Source: CAYRHS01 sp964424125
Lineage (GTDB): Bacteria; Actinomycetota; Acidimicrobiia; IMCC26256; JAOSJL01
Length of the DNA: 6,703 nt
Direction of reading: 5' to 3'
Assembly (NCBI GenBank): GCA_964424125.1
Contig: CAYRHS010000164.1
Coordinates: 1-6,703, forward strand
Shown here in pieces: positions 1 to 6,039 of the stretch. The position numbers and the translations under genes are program-made. Below the pieces are notes generated by a model. That model searched no databases. It saw only the letters and a program-made list of their open reading frames with translations, and was not told the DNA's origin. The stretch's first letter is position 1. Each line of letters begins with the position of its first letter.

Positions 1-2
1 TC

Positions 3-470
3 GTCGCGGCGGAGTCCGCGCGCTTCGGCTACCCACCGGCCCGGGTGTGGGGCGTCCCGGAAGCGCCGTGGACGTGGGTCGCGCGCCTCGGCCTCGAGCG
101 CGCCAAACGGTTCATGCTCACGGGTGATGAGCTCACCGGCGCCGAAGCGGCCGAGCGCGGCATGGTGCTCGAGTGCGTCCCCGACGACGAGCTGGCCGAT
201 CGCGCCACCGGCCTGGCGCAGCGGATCGCGCACGTGCCGCTCAACCAGCTCCAGATGATCAAGGCGTCGCTGAACGACGTCGCCCGCACGATGTACGACC
301 CGTCGCGTTCACGCTTGCTCGGGTCGCTGTTCGACGGCGTCGCGCGCCACACCCAGGAGGGCCTCGACTTCGTCGCCCGCTCCGAAGAGATCGGCTGGCG
401 CGAGGCGGTGCGCGAGCGGGACGAGCCCTTCGGCGACTACGGCCAGCGGCCGAAGCCCGAAGACGGCTGA
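3..470 (+). CDS. Crotonase / enoyl-CoA hydratase family protein, 3' part (5' end outside window)
   Basis: The open frame runs in from the left edge (first full codon at base 3) to TGA at 468-470, giving about 155 C-terminal residues. The start and the oxyanion-hole half are missing. Visible landmarks of the crotonase fold are FGYPPARVWGVPEAPW, then LGLERAKRFMLTGDELTGAEAAERGMV (family 'LTGd.i.a.eA...G.V' segment) and a C-terminal helical part with NQLQMIK, LFDGVARHTQEG and AVRERDEPFGDYG. The family acts on acyl-CoA thioesters in the cytoplasm (hydratase, isomerase, hydrolase and others). In rat enoyl-CoA hydratase the second catalytic Glu lies in 'GQPE'; here the matching segment is GYPP, so that Glu is absent by my hand alignment. 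Substrate and reaction therefore cannot be named. The long C-terminal tail resembles actinobacterial CoA enzymes of lipid or steroid/aromatic catabolism (inference). The gene converges on the SixA gene 12 bases away. Confidence 0.9.
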   Translation, partial: VAAESARFGYPPARVWGVPEAPWTWVARLGLERAKRFMLTGDELTGAEAAERGMVLECVPDDELADRATGLAQRIAHVPLNQLQMIKASLNDVARTMYDPSRSRLLGSLFDGVARHTQEGLDFVARSEEIGWREAVRERDEPFGDYGQRPKPEDG

Positions 471-482
471 CCGGGGCCATCG

Positions 483-995
483 TCACCTGAGTCGTCGCGG
501 TAGGACCAGGCTCGTGAGCGACGCCCGGCGCGGACCGAGCTCGTTCCAGTCGATCGTCCCGAGGTCGAGCGTCGCCAGTGCGGCGGTGGGGAACTTCGTG
601 TGGAGCTGCGCGACGGCCGCTTCGTCGCCACCACCCGTGAGGTCCAGGGCGAGATCCTGCAACCCGGGGTTGTGCCCGACGAGCATCACCGCGTCGACGT
701 GCGCCTCCACGCGACGCAGCCGGTCGAGGAGCGCGGAGGCGTCGGCGCCGTAGAGCTCGTCCTCGATCCGTGCCGGTACGCCTTCGAGCGCCGGCTGCAG
801 CAGTTCGAGCGTCTCGCGGGTTCGCCGCGCGGACGAGCACAGCACGAGCTCGGGACGGATCCCTCTCGACGCCATGTGGTCGGCAATCCGCTTCGCGGCG
901 CGCACACCGCGAGGTGCGAGCGGTCGCTCGTGGTCCGCGAGGTTCGAGTCGTCCCAGCTCGACTTCGCGTGACGCAACAGGAACAGCGTCCTCAC
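483..995 (-). CDS. SixA-type phosphohistidine phosphatase (histidine phosphatase superfamily)
   Basis: 170 residues, a usual length for actinobacterial SixA-like proteins. The protein begins VRTLFLLRHAKSSWDD. R8-H9 is the RHG-type catalytic motif in its SixA 'RHA' form, with H9 the residue that takes the phosphate. SSARRTRET (54-62) supplies the conserved arginine, and the second catalytic histidine is H108 in VGHNPGL. Known members remove phosphate from phosphohistidine on signalling or phosphotransfer proteins, or act on small phosphoesters; the substrate here is unknown. It is cytoplasmic, with no signal peptide or membrane segment. I chose GTG at 995 because the beta strand leading into RHA starts right there. 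The same frame stays open upstream, but that part is antisense to the cyclase gene and has no family similarity. No clear Shine-Dalgarno precedes the start, so leaderless translation is possible. It is divergent from the hydrolase-cyclase gene. Confidence 0.9.
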   Translation of the reverse strand: MRTLFLLRHAKSSWDDSNLADHERPLAPRGVRAAKRIADHMASRGIRPELVLCSSARRTRETLELLQPALEGVPARIEDELYGADASALLDRLRRVEAHVDAVMLVGHNPGLQDLALDLTGGGDEAAVAQLHTKFPTAALATLDLGTIDWNELGPRRASLTSLVLPRRLR

Positions 996-1109
996 GTACG
1001 GAATGTTGTCAGTGTCCGGGGTCCTCGGGTCGGTGGTGGGAGTACGCTCTCGTGGACGCGGGCGGTGCCCGAGCGGCGCGATTGCAAGGGGTCGCGTGGG
1101 GGATGCGCC
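996..1109. promoter_or_regulatory. Divergent intergenic region between the SixA and hydrolase-cyclase genes
   Basis: These 114 bases separate two divergent starts, so promoters for both genes should lie here or just inside the coding regions. I cannot fix a convincing -35/-10 pair: TTGTCA (1005-1010) looks like a -35 box but has no -10 at the right distance, and TACGCT near 1043 could be a -10 for the plus-strand gene with only a poor -35. The Shine-Dalgarno for the plus-strand gene is clear: GGGGGA at 1098-1103, six bases before the ATG at 1110. Confidence 0.4.
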
Positions 1110-2447
1110 ATGGGCGAAGTGCCCACGACCAAGTACGCGAAGACCGAGGACGGCGTGCACATCGCCTACCAGGTCTTCGGCGACGGTCCGATGGACCTGG
1201 TCGTCGTTCCCGGTTTCATCTCCCACCTCGAGCAGTACTGGGAGTCTCCCTTCGTCGCGCGTCTGTTTCGCCGCCTCGGCTCCATCGCCCGCGTCATCAC
1301 CTTCGACAAGCGGGGGACCGGCCTGTCGGACCGAACCGCCACGCTTCCCGACGTCGACCGGCGAATGCTCGACGTCCTCGCGGTGATGGACGACGCCGGG
1401 AGCGATCGGGCGGCGCTGCTCGGAATCTCCGAGGGCGGCTCCATGGCGATCGTGTTCGCGGCCACGCATCCCGAGCGCGCGCAGGCCCTCGCCCTGTACG
1501 GGGCGTACGCCAAGCTCACCTCCGGGCCCGACCACCCGATCGGCGTGACGGTCGAGGAGCTCGAGGCCATGGGCGAGTATGTCGAGGCGCGGTGGGGAAC
1601 CGGCGTGGGGTGGACGACGTGGGCACCCAGCCTCGCTGACGACGACGAGGGGAGGCGATGGTGGGCCCGCCTCCAGAGGCTGTCGGCGAGCCCCGGTTCT
1701 GCTCGTCAGCTGATCACGTCATACAGCTACATCGATGCCCGCCCCGCGCTCCCGTTGGTGCAGGCGCCCACGCTGGTGGTCCACCGCACAGACGACCGGA
1801 TGATTCCGGTCGAGCTCGGCCGCGAGATCGCCGACGCGATCGAAGGAGCCCGCATGGTGGAGTTCCCCGGAGCGGACCACCTGCTCCCGGCCTCGAACGG
1901 AGATCTCGTCGTGGACGAGATCGCCGAGTTCCTCACCGGCGCCGCACCAGCGCGCGAACCCGATCGGGTCCTGGCCACGGTGCTTTTCACCGACATCGTC
2001 GAGTCGACCTCCCGGGTGAGCCAGATCGGAGATCGTCGGTGGCGGGAGGTGCTCGACCGTCACGATCGCCTCGTCGACGGCTACGTGCACCGCCATGGCG
2101 GGCGCGTGGTGAAGAACACGGGCGACGGGATCCTGGCGGTGTTCGACGGGCCGACTCGAGCCGTCCGCTGTGCGCAGGCGCTTGCCGAAGGATCGACGGG
2201 CCTGGGGATCGAGATCCGGGCGGGTCTGCACACCGGCGAGATCGTCGAGCGTGGCGACGACGTCGCGGGGATTGCCGTCCACGTCGCACAGCGGGTGTCG
2301 GCCGCGGCCGGGGCGGGTGAGGTACTGGTGTCGCGGACCCTCGTCGACCTGGTCGCGGGCTCCGATCTGGGTTTTGTCGATCGCGGCGAGCGCGAGCTGA
2401 AAGGCGTCGACGGTTCCTGGCGGCTGTTCTCGGTCGTCGCGGGCTGA
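1110..2447 (+). CDS. Alpha/beta hydrolase - class III adenylate/guanylate cyclase fusion (LipJ/Rv1900c-like architecture)
   Basis: 445 residues. The frame is open far upstream, but ATG at 1110 has GGGGGA six bases before it and starts directly at MGEVPTTKYAKTEDGVHIAY, the usual beginning of this hydrolase type. Residues 1-280 form an alpha/beta hydrolase: FDKRGTGLSD (65-74), nucleophile elbow GISEGG with S107, acid D229 in the DRMIP segment, and H257 in GADHLLP, so the catalytic triad looks complete. Residues 285-445 form a class III cyclase domain: metal-binding D295 (FTDIVEST) and D339 (NTGDG), and substrate-selecting K335 and D384, the pair typical of ATP. The transition-state Asn is replaced by H391 in GIAVHVAQR; the Arg (R395) is kept. 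The product would thus be cAMP if active, working as a dimer. M. tuberculosis Rv1900c (LipJ) has the same order of domains. No membrane segment is seen. The hydrolase may act as a sensor or as a true esterase; its ligand is unknown. Confidence 0.93.
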   Translation: MGEVPTTKYAKTEDGVHIAYQVFGDGPMDLVVVPGFISHLEQYWESPFVARLFRRLGSIARVITFDKRGTGLSDRTATLPDVDRRMLDVLAVMDDAGSDRAALLGISEGGSMAIVFAATHPERAQALALYGAYAKLTSGPDHPIGVTVEELEAMGEYVEARWGTGVGWTTWAPSLADDDEGRRWWARLQRLSASPGSARQLITSYSYIDARPALPLVQAPTLVVHRTDDRMIPVELGREIADAIEGARMVEFPGADHLLPASNGDLVVDEIAEFLTGAAPAREPDRVLATVLFTDIVESTSRVSQIGDRRWREVLDRHDRLVDGYVHRHGGRVVKNTGDGILAVFDGPTRAVRCAQALAEGSTGLGIEIRAGLHTGEIVERGDDVAGIAVHVAQRVSAAAGAGEVLVSRTLVDLVAGSDLGFVDRGERELKGVDGSWRLFSVVAG

Positions 2448-2449
2448 TT

Positions 2450-2682
2450 CCCGGCGCCGCGCGCGGTGAGCCGGCCCGTACGCCAGAGCAGGAACGCCAA
2501 GACCGCAGCTGCCGCAACGACCGCCGCTGCCGCTCCGATCGCGATCCGGCGGCCACCGCTTCGACGAGGTCCCCGTGCGTGAGACGTAGCGCGCACCGTC
2601 CAGGACGCGCGACCGCCGCGAGCCGCTCGAGCACCGGCGATGCCGACCCCACGACCACCACATCGAACTGCTCTGCCTTCGT
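2450..2682 (-). pseudogene. Possible decayed small membrane-protein gene between the convergent cyclase and Mo-enzyme genes
   Basis: This stretch has no intact gene I can defend, but it does not look random. On the minus strand AGGAG (2695-2691) is followed, after eight bases, by ACG (2682-2680) where a start codon would be expected. The frame then reads KAEQFDVVVVGSASPVLERL and on through VARPGRCALRLTHG to EAVAAG, with strong GC in third positions. Near 2540-2560 it turns into Arg/Ser-rich nonsense, while the neighbouring frame takes over with a hydrophobic helix, RIAIGAAAAVVAAAAVLAFL, then LWRTGRL and NQPATTENS. A start-codon change plus one frameshift would explain this. Neither frame has a stop before entering the cyclase gene antisense, so the original 3' end is not visible. 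High-GC DNA makes long open frames by chance, so this is tentative. A CG-rich dyad (CCGCGCGCGG, 2457-2466) just past the cyclase stop could aid termination but has no T-run. Confidence 0.25.
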
Positions 2683-2702
2683 CCCGCTCTCTCCTGTCGG
2701 AG

Positions 2703-4904
2703 TCAGACCGAAGACACCGGACCCGAAGGTGTCGGAGTCGCTTCGGCCGGGATGGCCTGGACCGCGATCGGGATGCCGTTGAGGATCGACATGCCGGCCA
2801 GGTTCTCGATGTCCTCCATGGCATTGCTGGCGAGAACGTTGCTGTTGACGCCCCCGGCCGCGTTGGCTCGGCGCCAACCCCCGGCGTGGCCCCAGCCGTG
2901 GGGCAGCGCGACAGTCCCGGGGCCGACCTCGTCGGTGACAGAGGCCGCCACCTGAACCGACCCCGAACGGGAGGTGATCAACACGTCGCCGCCATCGGCT
3001 AGGCCGATCCGTTCGGCGTCCTGGGCGTTGACCCGTGCCGTGAGACGGCGGCTGTCGGGCATGAGCCTCGGCGCGTTGTGCATCCAGGTGTTTTGGGAAC
3101 GGATCTCCCGCATGCCGATGAGGCGGAGCGGGAACCTCTCGTCGTCGACGTGGCTCTGCAGCCGCTCGATCTCCGCGAGCATCTCGGGCAGGGCGAGCGG
3201 CAGCTTCTTATCGGGTCTCTTGATCCTCGCCTCGAGCTGCCCGGTCGGCAGCTCTCCTCGCAGGCGCTTGCCGTGGGGATGATCGCGCAGCAGCTTGGAC
3301 AGCGAGAGGCCACGGCGGCGCAGCCCGAAGAGGTCGCCCGCCTTGCTCGTGCGGATCAGCAGGTCGAGCAGCTGCCGGGGCTTGACCCGGTAGCCGAGCT
3401 TGGCGAGCGCACGGAGTGGCCTGACGGCGTAGGCGCCGCCGTAGCCCATCCGGCGGGCGATCTCGTCGAGGATGGCCCACTCCGCCCGTGCCTCTCCGGC
3501 CGGCTCGATCACTGCATCGGTCGCCCAGATGGACGGTCGCAACATGTTCCCCGCGGCGCCCAGCGGGAAGTCGTCTCGCTCGTAGAAGTGGGGCACCGGC
3601 AGCACGTAGTGGGCGTGCTTGTTGGTCTCGTTCACGTACAGGTCGAGGGCGAAACACAGCTCGAGCTCTTCCATGGCCGATTCGAGCTCGGGACCCCCGC
3701 CGGCGCTGCTGATCACCGGGTTGGCGCCGATCACCATGAGGGCCCGCACCTGGCCATCACCGGGGGTGCGGGTGTCGACCAAGAGATCGGTGGAAGGGAG
3801 CATGCCGAACACGTCGGGGTGCCCCCTGACCCGGGTGCGCACCTCGCCGAACGTGTCGAGGCCGGAGGACCGGGCGAAGGACTCGAGGTCGATAGCGGCC
3901 CAGCCGAACAGGAGGCCCCCCTCGCGCTCGATGTTCCCGGTGAGGATCATCACCAGGTCCTGGAGGATGTTGACCAGGGTGCCGAACCGCTGGGTGCACG
4001 TCCCGGTACGCCCGTACACGACGCCGCTGCGCGCCGCGGCGAAGCTCCTCGCCAGCTCGCGGATGGTGCCGGCCTCGACCCCGGACCGTGCCGCGCACAG
4101 CTCGGGATCGAACTGCTCGATGGCCCGGGTAAGGACGTCGAGGTCCCTGGCGTACCGATCGAGGAAGCGCCGATCGACGAGATCCTCGCCGAGCAACGTG
4201 TGAATGATTCCGAGGAGCAGGAAGGCATCGCTGCCCGGCCGAACGAAGAGGTGGTCGTAGCGCCGGGCCGTCTCCGACCGGCGAGGATCGACGACGACGA
4301 CCCTCCCTCCGCGCTCATTAATGGAGTCGAGGGCATCTCGGAAGCGGGCCTCGGTGATCAGGGATCCGTGAGAGACGAAGGGGTTGGCGCCAAGCAGCAT
4401 CGCGAAATCGGTGCGCCACAGGTCGGGCTTCGGGGCCAGACCGACAGAGCCGTAGAGCAGCGCGTTGGCGGCCAGCCGCGCCGACGCATCATCGGCATTG
4501 ACGCCGTAGCGCCACTTCACGTCGAGTGTGGCCTGGAACCCGCCGAGCCAGATCGCGGAGGCGTATCCGAACGCCGGTGGGTTCCCGAGGAACGTGGCGA
4601 ACGAGTGGTTGCCGTGCTCGGCCCGAATGCGCTGCAGGCGGGTGGCGATGTCCTCGAGCGCGTCGTCCCAAGAGACCGCTTCGAACTCGCCTGGTCCTCC
4701 TACCCTCCGCATCGGTCGGGTGATGCGGTCCGGGTCGTAGGCCACCTCGATGGCAGCCGACGCCTTCGTGCACAGAAACCCCTGGGAATGGACGTGCTCG
4801 GGGTCACCACGGACGCCGACGAGCCGGCCGTTGTCGACCGTGGCGACCAGGCCGCACTGCGGCTCGCAGATGCGGCAGTAGGTGTGGATGGTTCGGGTAG
4901 TCAT
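2703..4904 (-). CDS. Molybdopterin (bis-MGD) oxidoreductase, stand-alone catalytic subunit with N-terminal 4Fe-4S site
   Basis: 733 residues, close to FdhF-type enzymes. The ATG at 4904 is preceded by AAGGGA about nine bases upstream, and the protein starts directly with the cluster motif C10-x2-C13-x3-C17-x27-C45 for a 4Fe-4S centre. The molybdopterin core follows: ITRPMRRVG (61-69), VSWDDAL (77-83), LLGANPF (170-176), VVVVDPRRSETA (202-213), VIGANPV (391-397) and VNETNKHAHYVLP (424-436). The C-terminal dinucleotide-binding domain spans about 590-720 (RLTARVNAQDAERIGLADGG, then VALPHGWGH). There is no Tat signal, so it should be cytoplasmic. Aligned by hand to NapA 'DPNARHC', the segment here reads DASARLA: the Cys that binds Mo is replaced by A145. 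No partner gene (ferredoxin, NAD-binding or cofactor-chaperone subunit) is adjacent in the window. Substrate is unknown; the subfamily is common in actinobacteria and poorly characterised. Confidence 0.92.
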   Translation of the reverse strand: MTTRTIHTYCRICEPQCGLVATVDNGRLVGVRGDPEHVHSQGFLCTKASAAIEVAYDPDRITRPMRRVGGPGEFEAVSWDDALEDIATRLQRIRAEHGNHSFATFLGNPPAFGYASAIWLGGFQATLDVKWRYGVNADDASARLAANALLYGSVGLAPKPDLWRTDFAMLLGANPFVSHGSLITEARFRDALDSINERGGRVVVVDPRRSETARRYDHLFVRPGSDAFLLLGIIHTLLGEDLVDRRFLDRYARDLDVLTRAIEQFDPELCAARSGVEAGTIRELARSFAAARSGVVYGRTGTCTQRFGTLVNILQDLVMILTGNIEREGGLLFGWAAIDLESFARSSGLDTFGEVRTRVRGHPDVFGMLPSTDLLVDTRTPGDGQVRALMVIGANPVISSAGGGPELESAMEELELCFALDLYVNETNKHAHYVLPVPHFYERDDFPLGAAGNMLRPSIWATDAVIEPAGEARAEWAILDEIARRMGYGGAYAVRPLRALAKLGYRVKPRQLLDLLIRTSKAGDLFGLRRRGLSLSKLLRDHPHGKRLRGELPTGQLEARIKRPDKKLPLALPEMLAEIERLQSHVDDERFPLRLIGMREIRSQNTWMHNAPRLMPDSRRLTARVNAQDAERIGLADGGDVLITSRSGSVQVAASVTDEVGPGTVALPHGWGHAGGWRRANAAGGVNSNVLASNAMEDIENLAGMSILNGIPIAVQAIPAEATPTPSGPVSSV

Positions 4905-5277
4905 GGTGCCGATTCCCTTCGCCGCATCAGGCGACGCTCCGAGCGCCGGTACGGTGGGCCGAGTACGGCGGGTCCGGACAGATGGGACTGCGCATGACCG
5001 GCTCTAGTGGCTCAAGCACGCGAACCTATGCAGGCCCGTGCTCGTCAGCATGCCGTTCCCCCCAGCCATGTATTAGGAACCGACCGACCAGGTCTGGCAA
5101 GGCCAGCAGCGCTGCGACTCTGGGAGCTTCCTCATCACGCTTGCGACGAGCAAGTCTCCGGGTCCCCAAGCGATCCAGGCCTTGGTAGCAGCGTTCCCGG
5201 GCCGACTGGTTGGTTCCTAGCTGGGTGACACCGGCGGTTTCGTGCTTTGACACGATCGCGGGCGATGGCTTGCGCCC
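4905..5277. other. Non-coding stretch between the Mo-enzyme and MarR genes
   Basis: 373 bases without a gene I can support. Next to the Mo-enzyme start it must hold that gene's promoter; AAGGGA close to the ATG is its likely ribosome binding site, but no -35/-10 pair stands out. Just past the MarR stop, GGGCG (5260-5264) and CGCCC (5273-5277) can pair into a 5-bp hairpin in the transcript, a weak terminator candidate without a T-run. A minus-strand frame of 75 codons (5253 to 5026, GTG start) lies here, but it has no Shine-Dalgarno, no recognisable domain and unremarkable codon use. Hand-counted GC of 5041-5220 is about 63%, lower than in the genes to the left. An imperfect inverted repeat inside it is listed separately. 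Confidence 0.5.
5074..5219. repeat. Imperfect inverted-repeat pair (TAGGAACC ... GGTTCCTA), about 146 bases end to end
   Basis: TAGGAACC at 5074-5081 and its exact complement GGTTCCTA at 5212-5219 face each other. Similarity continues inwards: ACCGACCGACC on the left against ACCAACCAGTC read from the right. Both arms also have CCCAGC outside, at unequal distance. This could be the remains of a small non-autonomous element, but there is no target-site duplication I can see and no transposase, and an 8-base match at this distance may be chance. Confidence 0.25.
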
Positions 5278-5778
5278 TCACTTACTCGACGCGAGGGCCT
5301 TGGTGATCGCTTCCGCTTTGGCGCGCCCGACATCTGCCAAACCGAAGTTGATCTCGCTGAGCGCCTTGCTCGCAACGTCAAAGAGCCTGCGCCCCTTTCG
5401 GGTGCTAACAATGTCAATCGACCTCCGGTCCGTGCGGCTCGGCCGCCGCTCAACCAGTCCACGGGTCTCCAGCCAGTCGAGCGTGTACGTCATCGTGGGT
5501 GGATGCAGCAAGGTCGAGCGCTTGAGCTCCTTGACGCTCATCCTTCTGGCCACCGCTGTGTCGAGGAACCCGAGGATCTCGTACCGCGCCATCGTGAGAT
5601 CGAACTCGCCCAGTACCGAGTTGACGCGCATTGAGAGCAGCTTGTGCGCCTCGATGACCGAGGCGGCCGCGAGCATCCACGGAAGCTCCGGCTCATCCGA
5701 GAATCGCTGGGCGACATGCTGCAGCCGCGCGTCGACCTGCCGATCGCCGTCCTCGGGGCCTTTCGCCTTTTTCATCAT
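5278..5778 (-). CDS. MarR-family transcriptional regulator
   Basis: 166 residues from ATG at 5778, a normal MarR length. Residues 60-125 carry the winged helix-turn-helix: LTMARYEILGFLD, then SVKELKRSTLLHPPTMTYTL (81-100, helix-turn and recognition helix), WLETRGLVERR, and the wing SRTDRRSIDIVSTRKG with D117-R118-R119, the D-x-R-type wing of MarR proteins. The flanking helices (about 30-58 and 132-162) would form the dimer interface. MarR dimers usually repress their own or a neighbouring operon and release DNA on binding a small, often aromatic, ligand. The frame is open to a GTG at 5853, with further ATGs at 5832 and 5820. I prefer 5778 (a GGGG run lies about ten bases upstream) because the extra N-terminus looks non-coding and overlaps a palindrome; this is not certain. 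It lies downstream of a Rieske oxygenase gene on the same strand, a plausible target. Confidence 0.9.
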   Translation of the reverse strand: MMKKAKGPEDGDRQVDARLQHVAQRFSDEPELPWMLAAASVIEAHKLLSMRVNSVLGEFDLTMARYEILGFLDTAVARRMSVKELKRSTLLHPPTMTYTLDWLETRGLVERRPSRTDRRSIDIVSTRKGRRLFDVASKALSEINFGLADVGRAKAEAITKALASSK

Positions 5779-5836
5779 TGCAACTGAACCCCGCGAGGAA
5801 GGACGAGGAAGCGAGCGCATGACCGAGTTCATGCGC

Positions 5837-5851
5837 GTTGAACTATTCAAC
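5837..5851. promoter_or_regulatory. Perfect palindrome, candidate MarR autoregulatory operator
   Basis: GTTGAA-CTA-TTCAAC is a perfect 6-3-6 inverted repeat, AT-richer than its surroundings, sitting directly upstream of the first ATG candidates of the MarR gene. MarR-family dimers bind inverted repeats of about this size close to their own promoters, so this is a natural operator. I see no second copy upstream of the Mo-enzyme gene. The Rieske promoter lies outside the window, so whether it has one cannot be told. Confidence 0.55.
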
Positions 5852-5856
5852 ACAGA

Positions 5857-5862
5857 AGTTTA
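5857..5862 (-). promoter_or_regulatory. Possible -10 element of the MarR gene
   Basis: On the minus strand TAAACT at 5862-5857 resembles a -10 box. Transcription would begin near 5850, inside the palindrome, which would fit repression by blocking polymerase. No good -35 box lies 16-18 bases further upstream, so the call is weak. Confidence 0.25.
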
Positions 5863-5977
5863 GTGCCTCCCGTGAAGGCTCCGCGCGGCGCAAGCTCTCG
5901 GGCTGAGCCTCCCGTTGGCTGTCAGCTTCCCAGATGGACCAGCACGGGCCGTCTGTTCCGGTCCTGGATCTGGTCAT

Positions 5978-6016
5978 CGATCACCGACGGGGGGCGATCG
6001 GAGGAACGATCACCGA
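5978..6016. repeat. Short direct repeat CGATCACCGA, two copies
   Basis: CGATCACCGA occurs at 5978-5987 and again at 6007-6016, 29 bases apart start to start, in the gap between the Rieske and MarR genes. Nearly three helical turns separate the copies. They overlap the dyads listed as a terminator candidate, so they may be a by-product of that symmetry or a binding site of unknown function. Confidence 0.3.
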
Positions 6017-6038
6017 TCGGAACGACGGGCCGCGGCCC
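5995..6038 (-). terminator. Two GC-rich dyads after the Rieske oxygenase gene, candidate terminator
   Basis: Directly past the Rieske stop, GGGCCGCGGCCC (6027-6038) is a 12-base perfect palindrome. Further downstream on the minus strand, CCGATCG (6014-6020) pairs with CGATCGG (5995-6001) in a 7-bp stem around a 12-base loop. Neither is followed by a T-run, as is common for hairpins near gene ends in high-GC actinobacteria, so termination strength is uncertain. If it works, MarR is transcribed from its own promoter. Confidence 0.4.
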
Positions 6039-6039
6039 T

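Noticed and set aside
1062..1102. Stretch resembling the 5' part of a tRNA-Ser/Tyr (GGTGCCCGAGCGG followed by a possible D-arm)
   Set aside because: No anticodon stem, T-arm or matching acceptor strand follows; it lies against the start of the cyclase gene and is most likely chance similarity.
600..1109. N-terminal extension of the hydrolase-cyclase frame
   Set aside because: It is antisense to SixA, has Arg/Val-rich shadow composition, and a good Shine-Dalgarno marks ATG 1110.
996..1535. N-terminal extension of the SixA frame up to 1535
   Set aside because: The extra 180 codons are antisense to the hydrolase domain and show no family similarity; the phosphatase fold starts at the GTG at 995.
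2451..2475. Strong terminator after the cyclase gene
   Set aside because: Only CG-rich self-complementary runs (CCGCGCGCGG) without a T-run; such runs are frequent by chance at this GC content.
3078..4997. 639-codon open frame on the plus strand opposite the Mo-enzyme gene
   Set aside because: Typical high-GC antisense shadow: no recognisable motifs, while the minus strand has a full, motif-complete enzyme.
5026..5253. 75-codon minus-strand frame downstream of MarR
   Set aside because: No Shine-Dalgarno, no known domain and unremarkable codon use; kept only as a remark in the intergenic entry.
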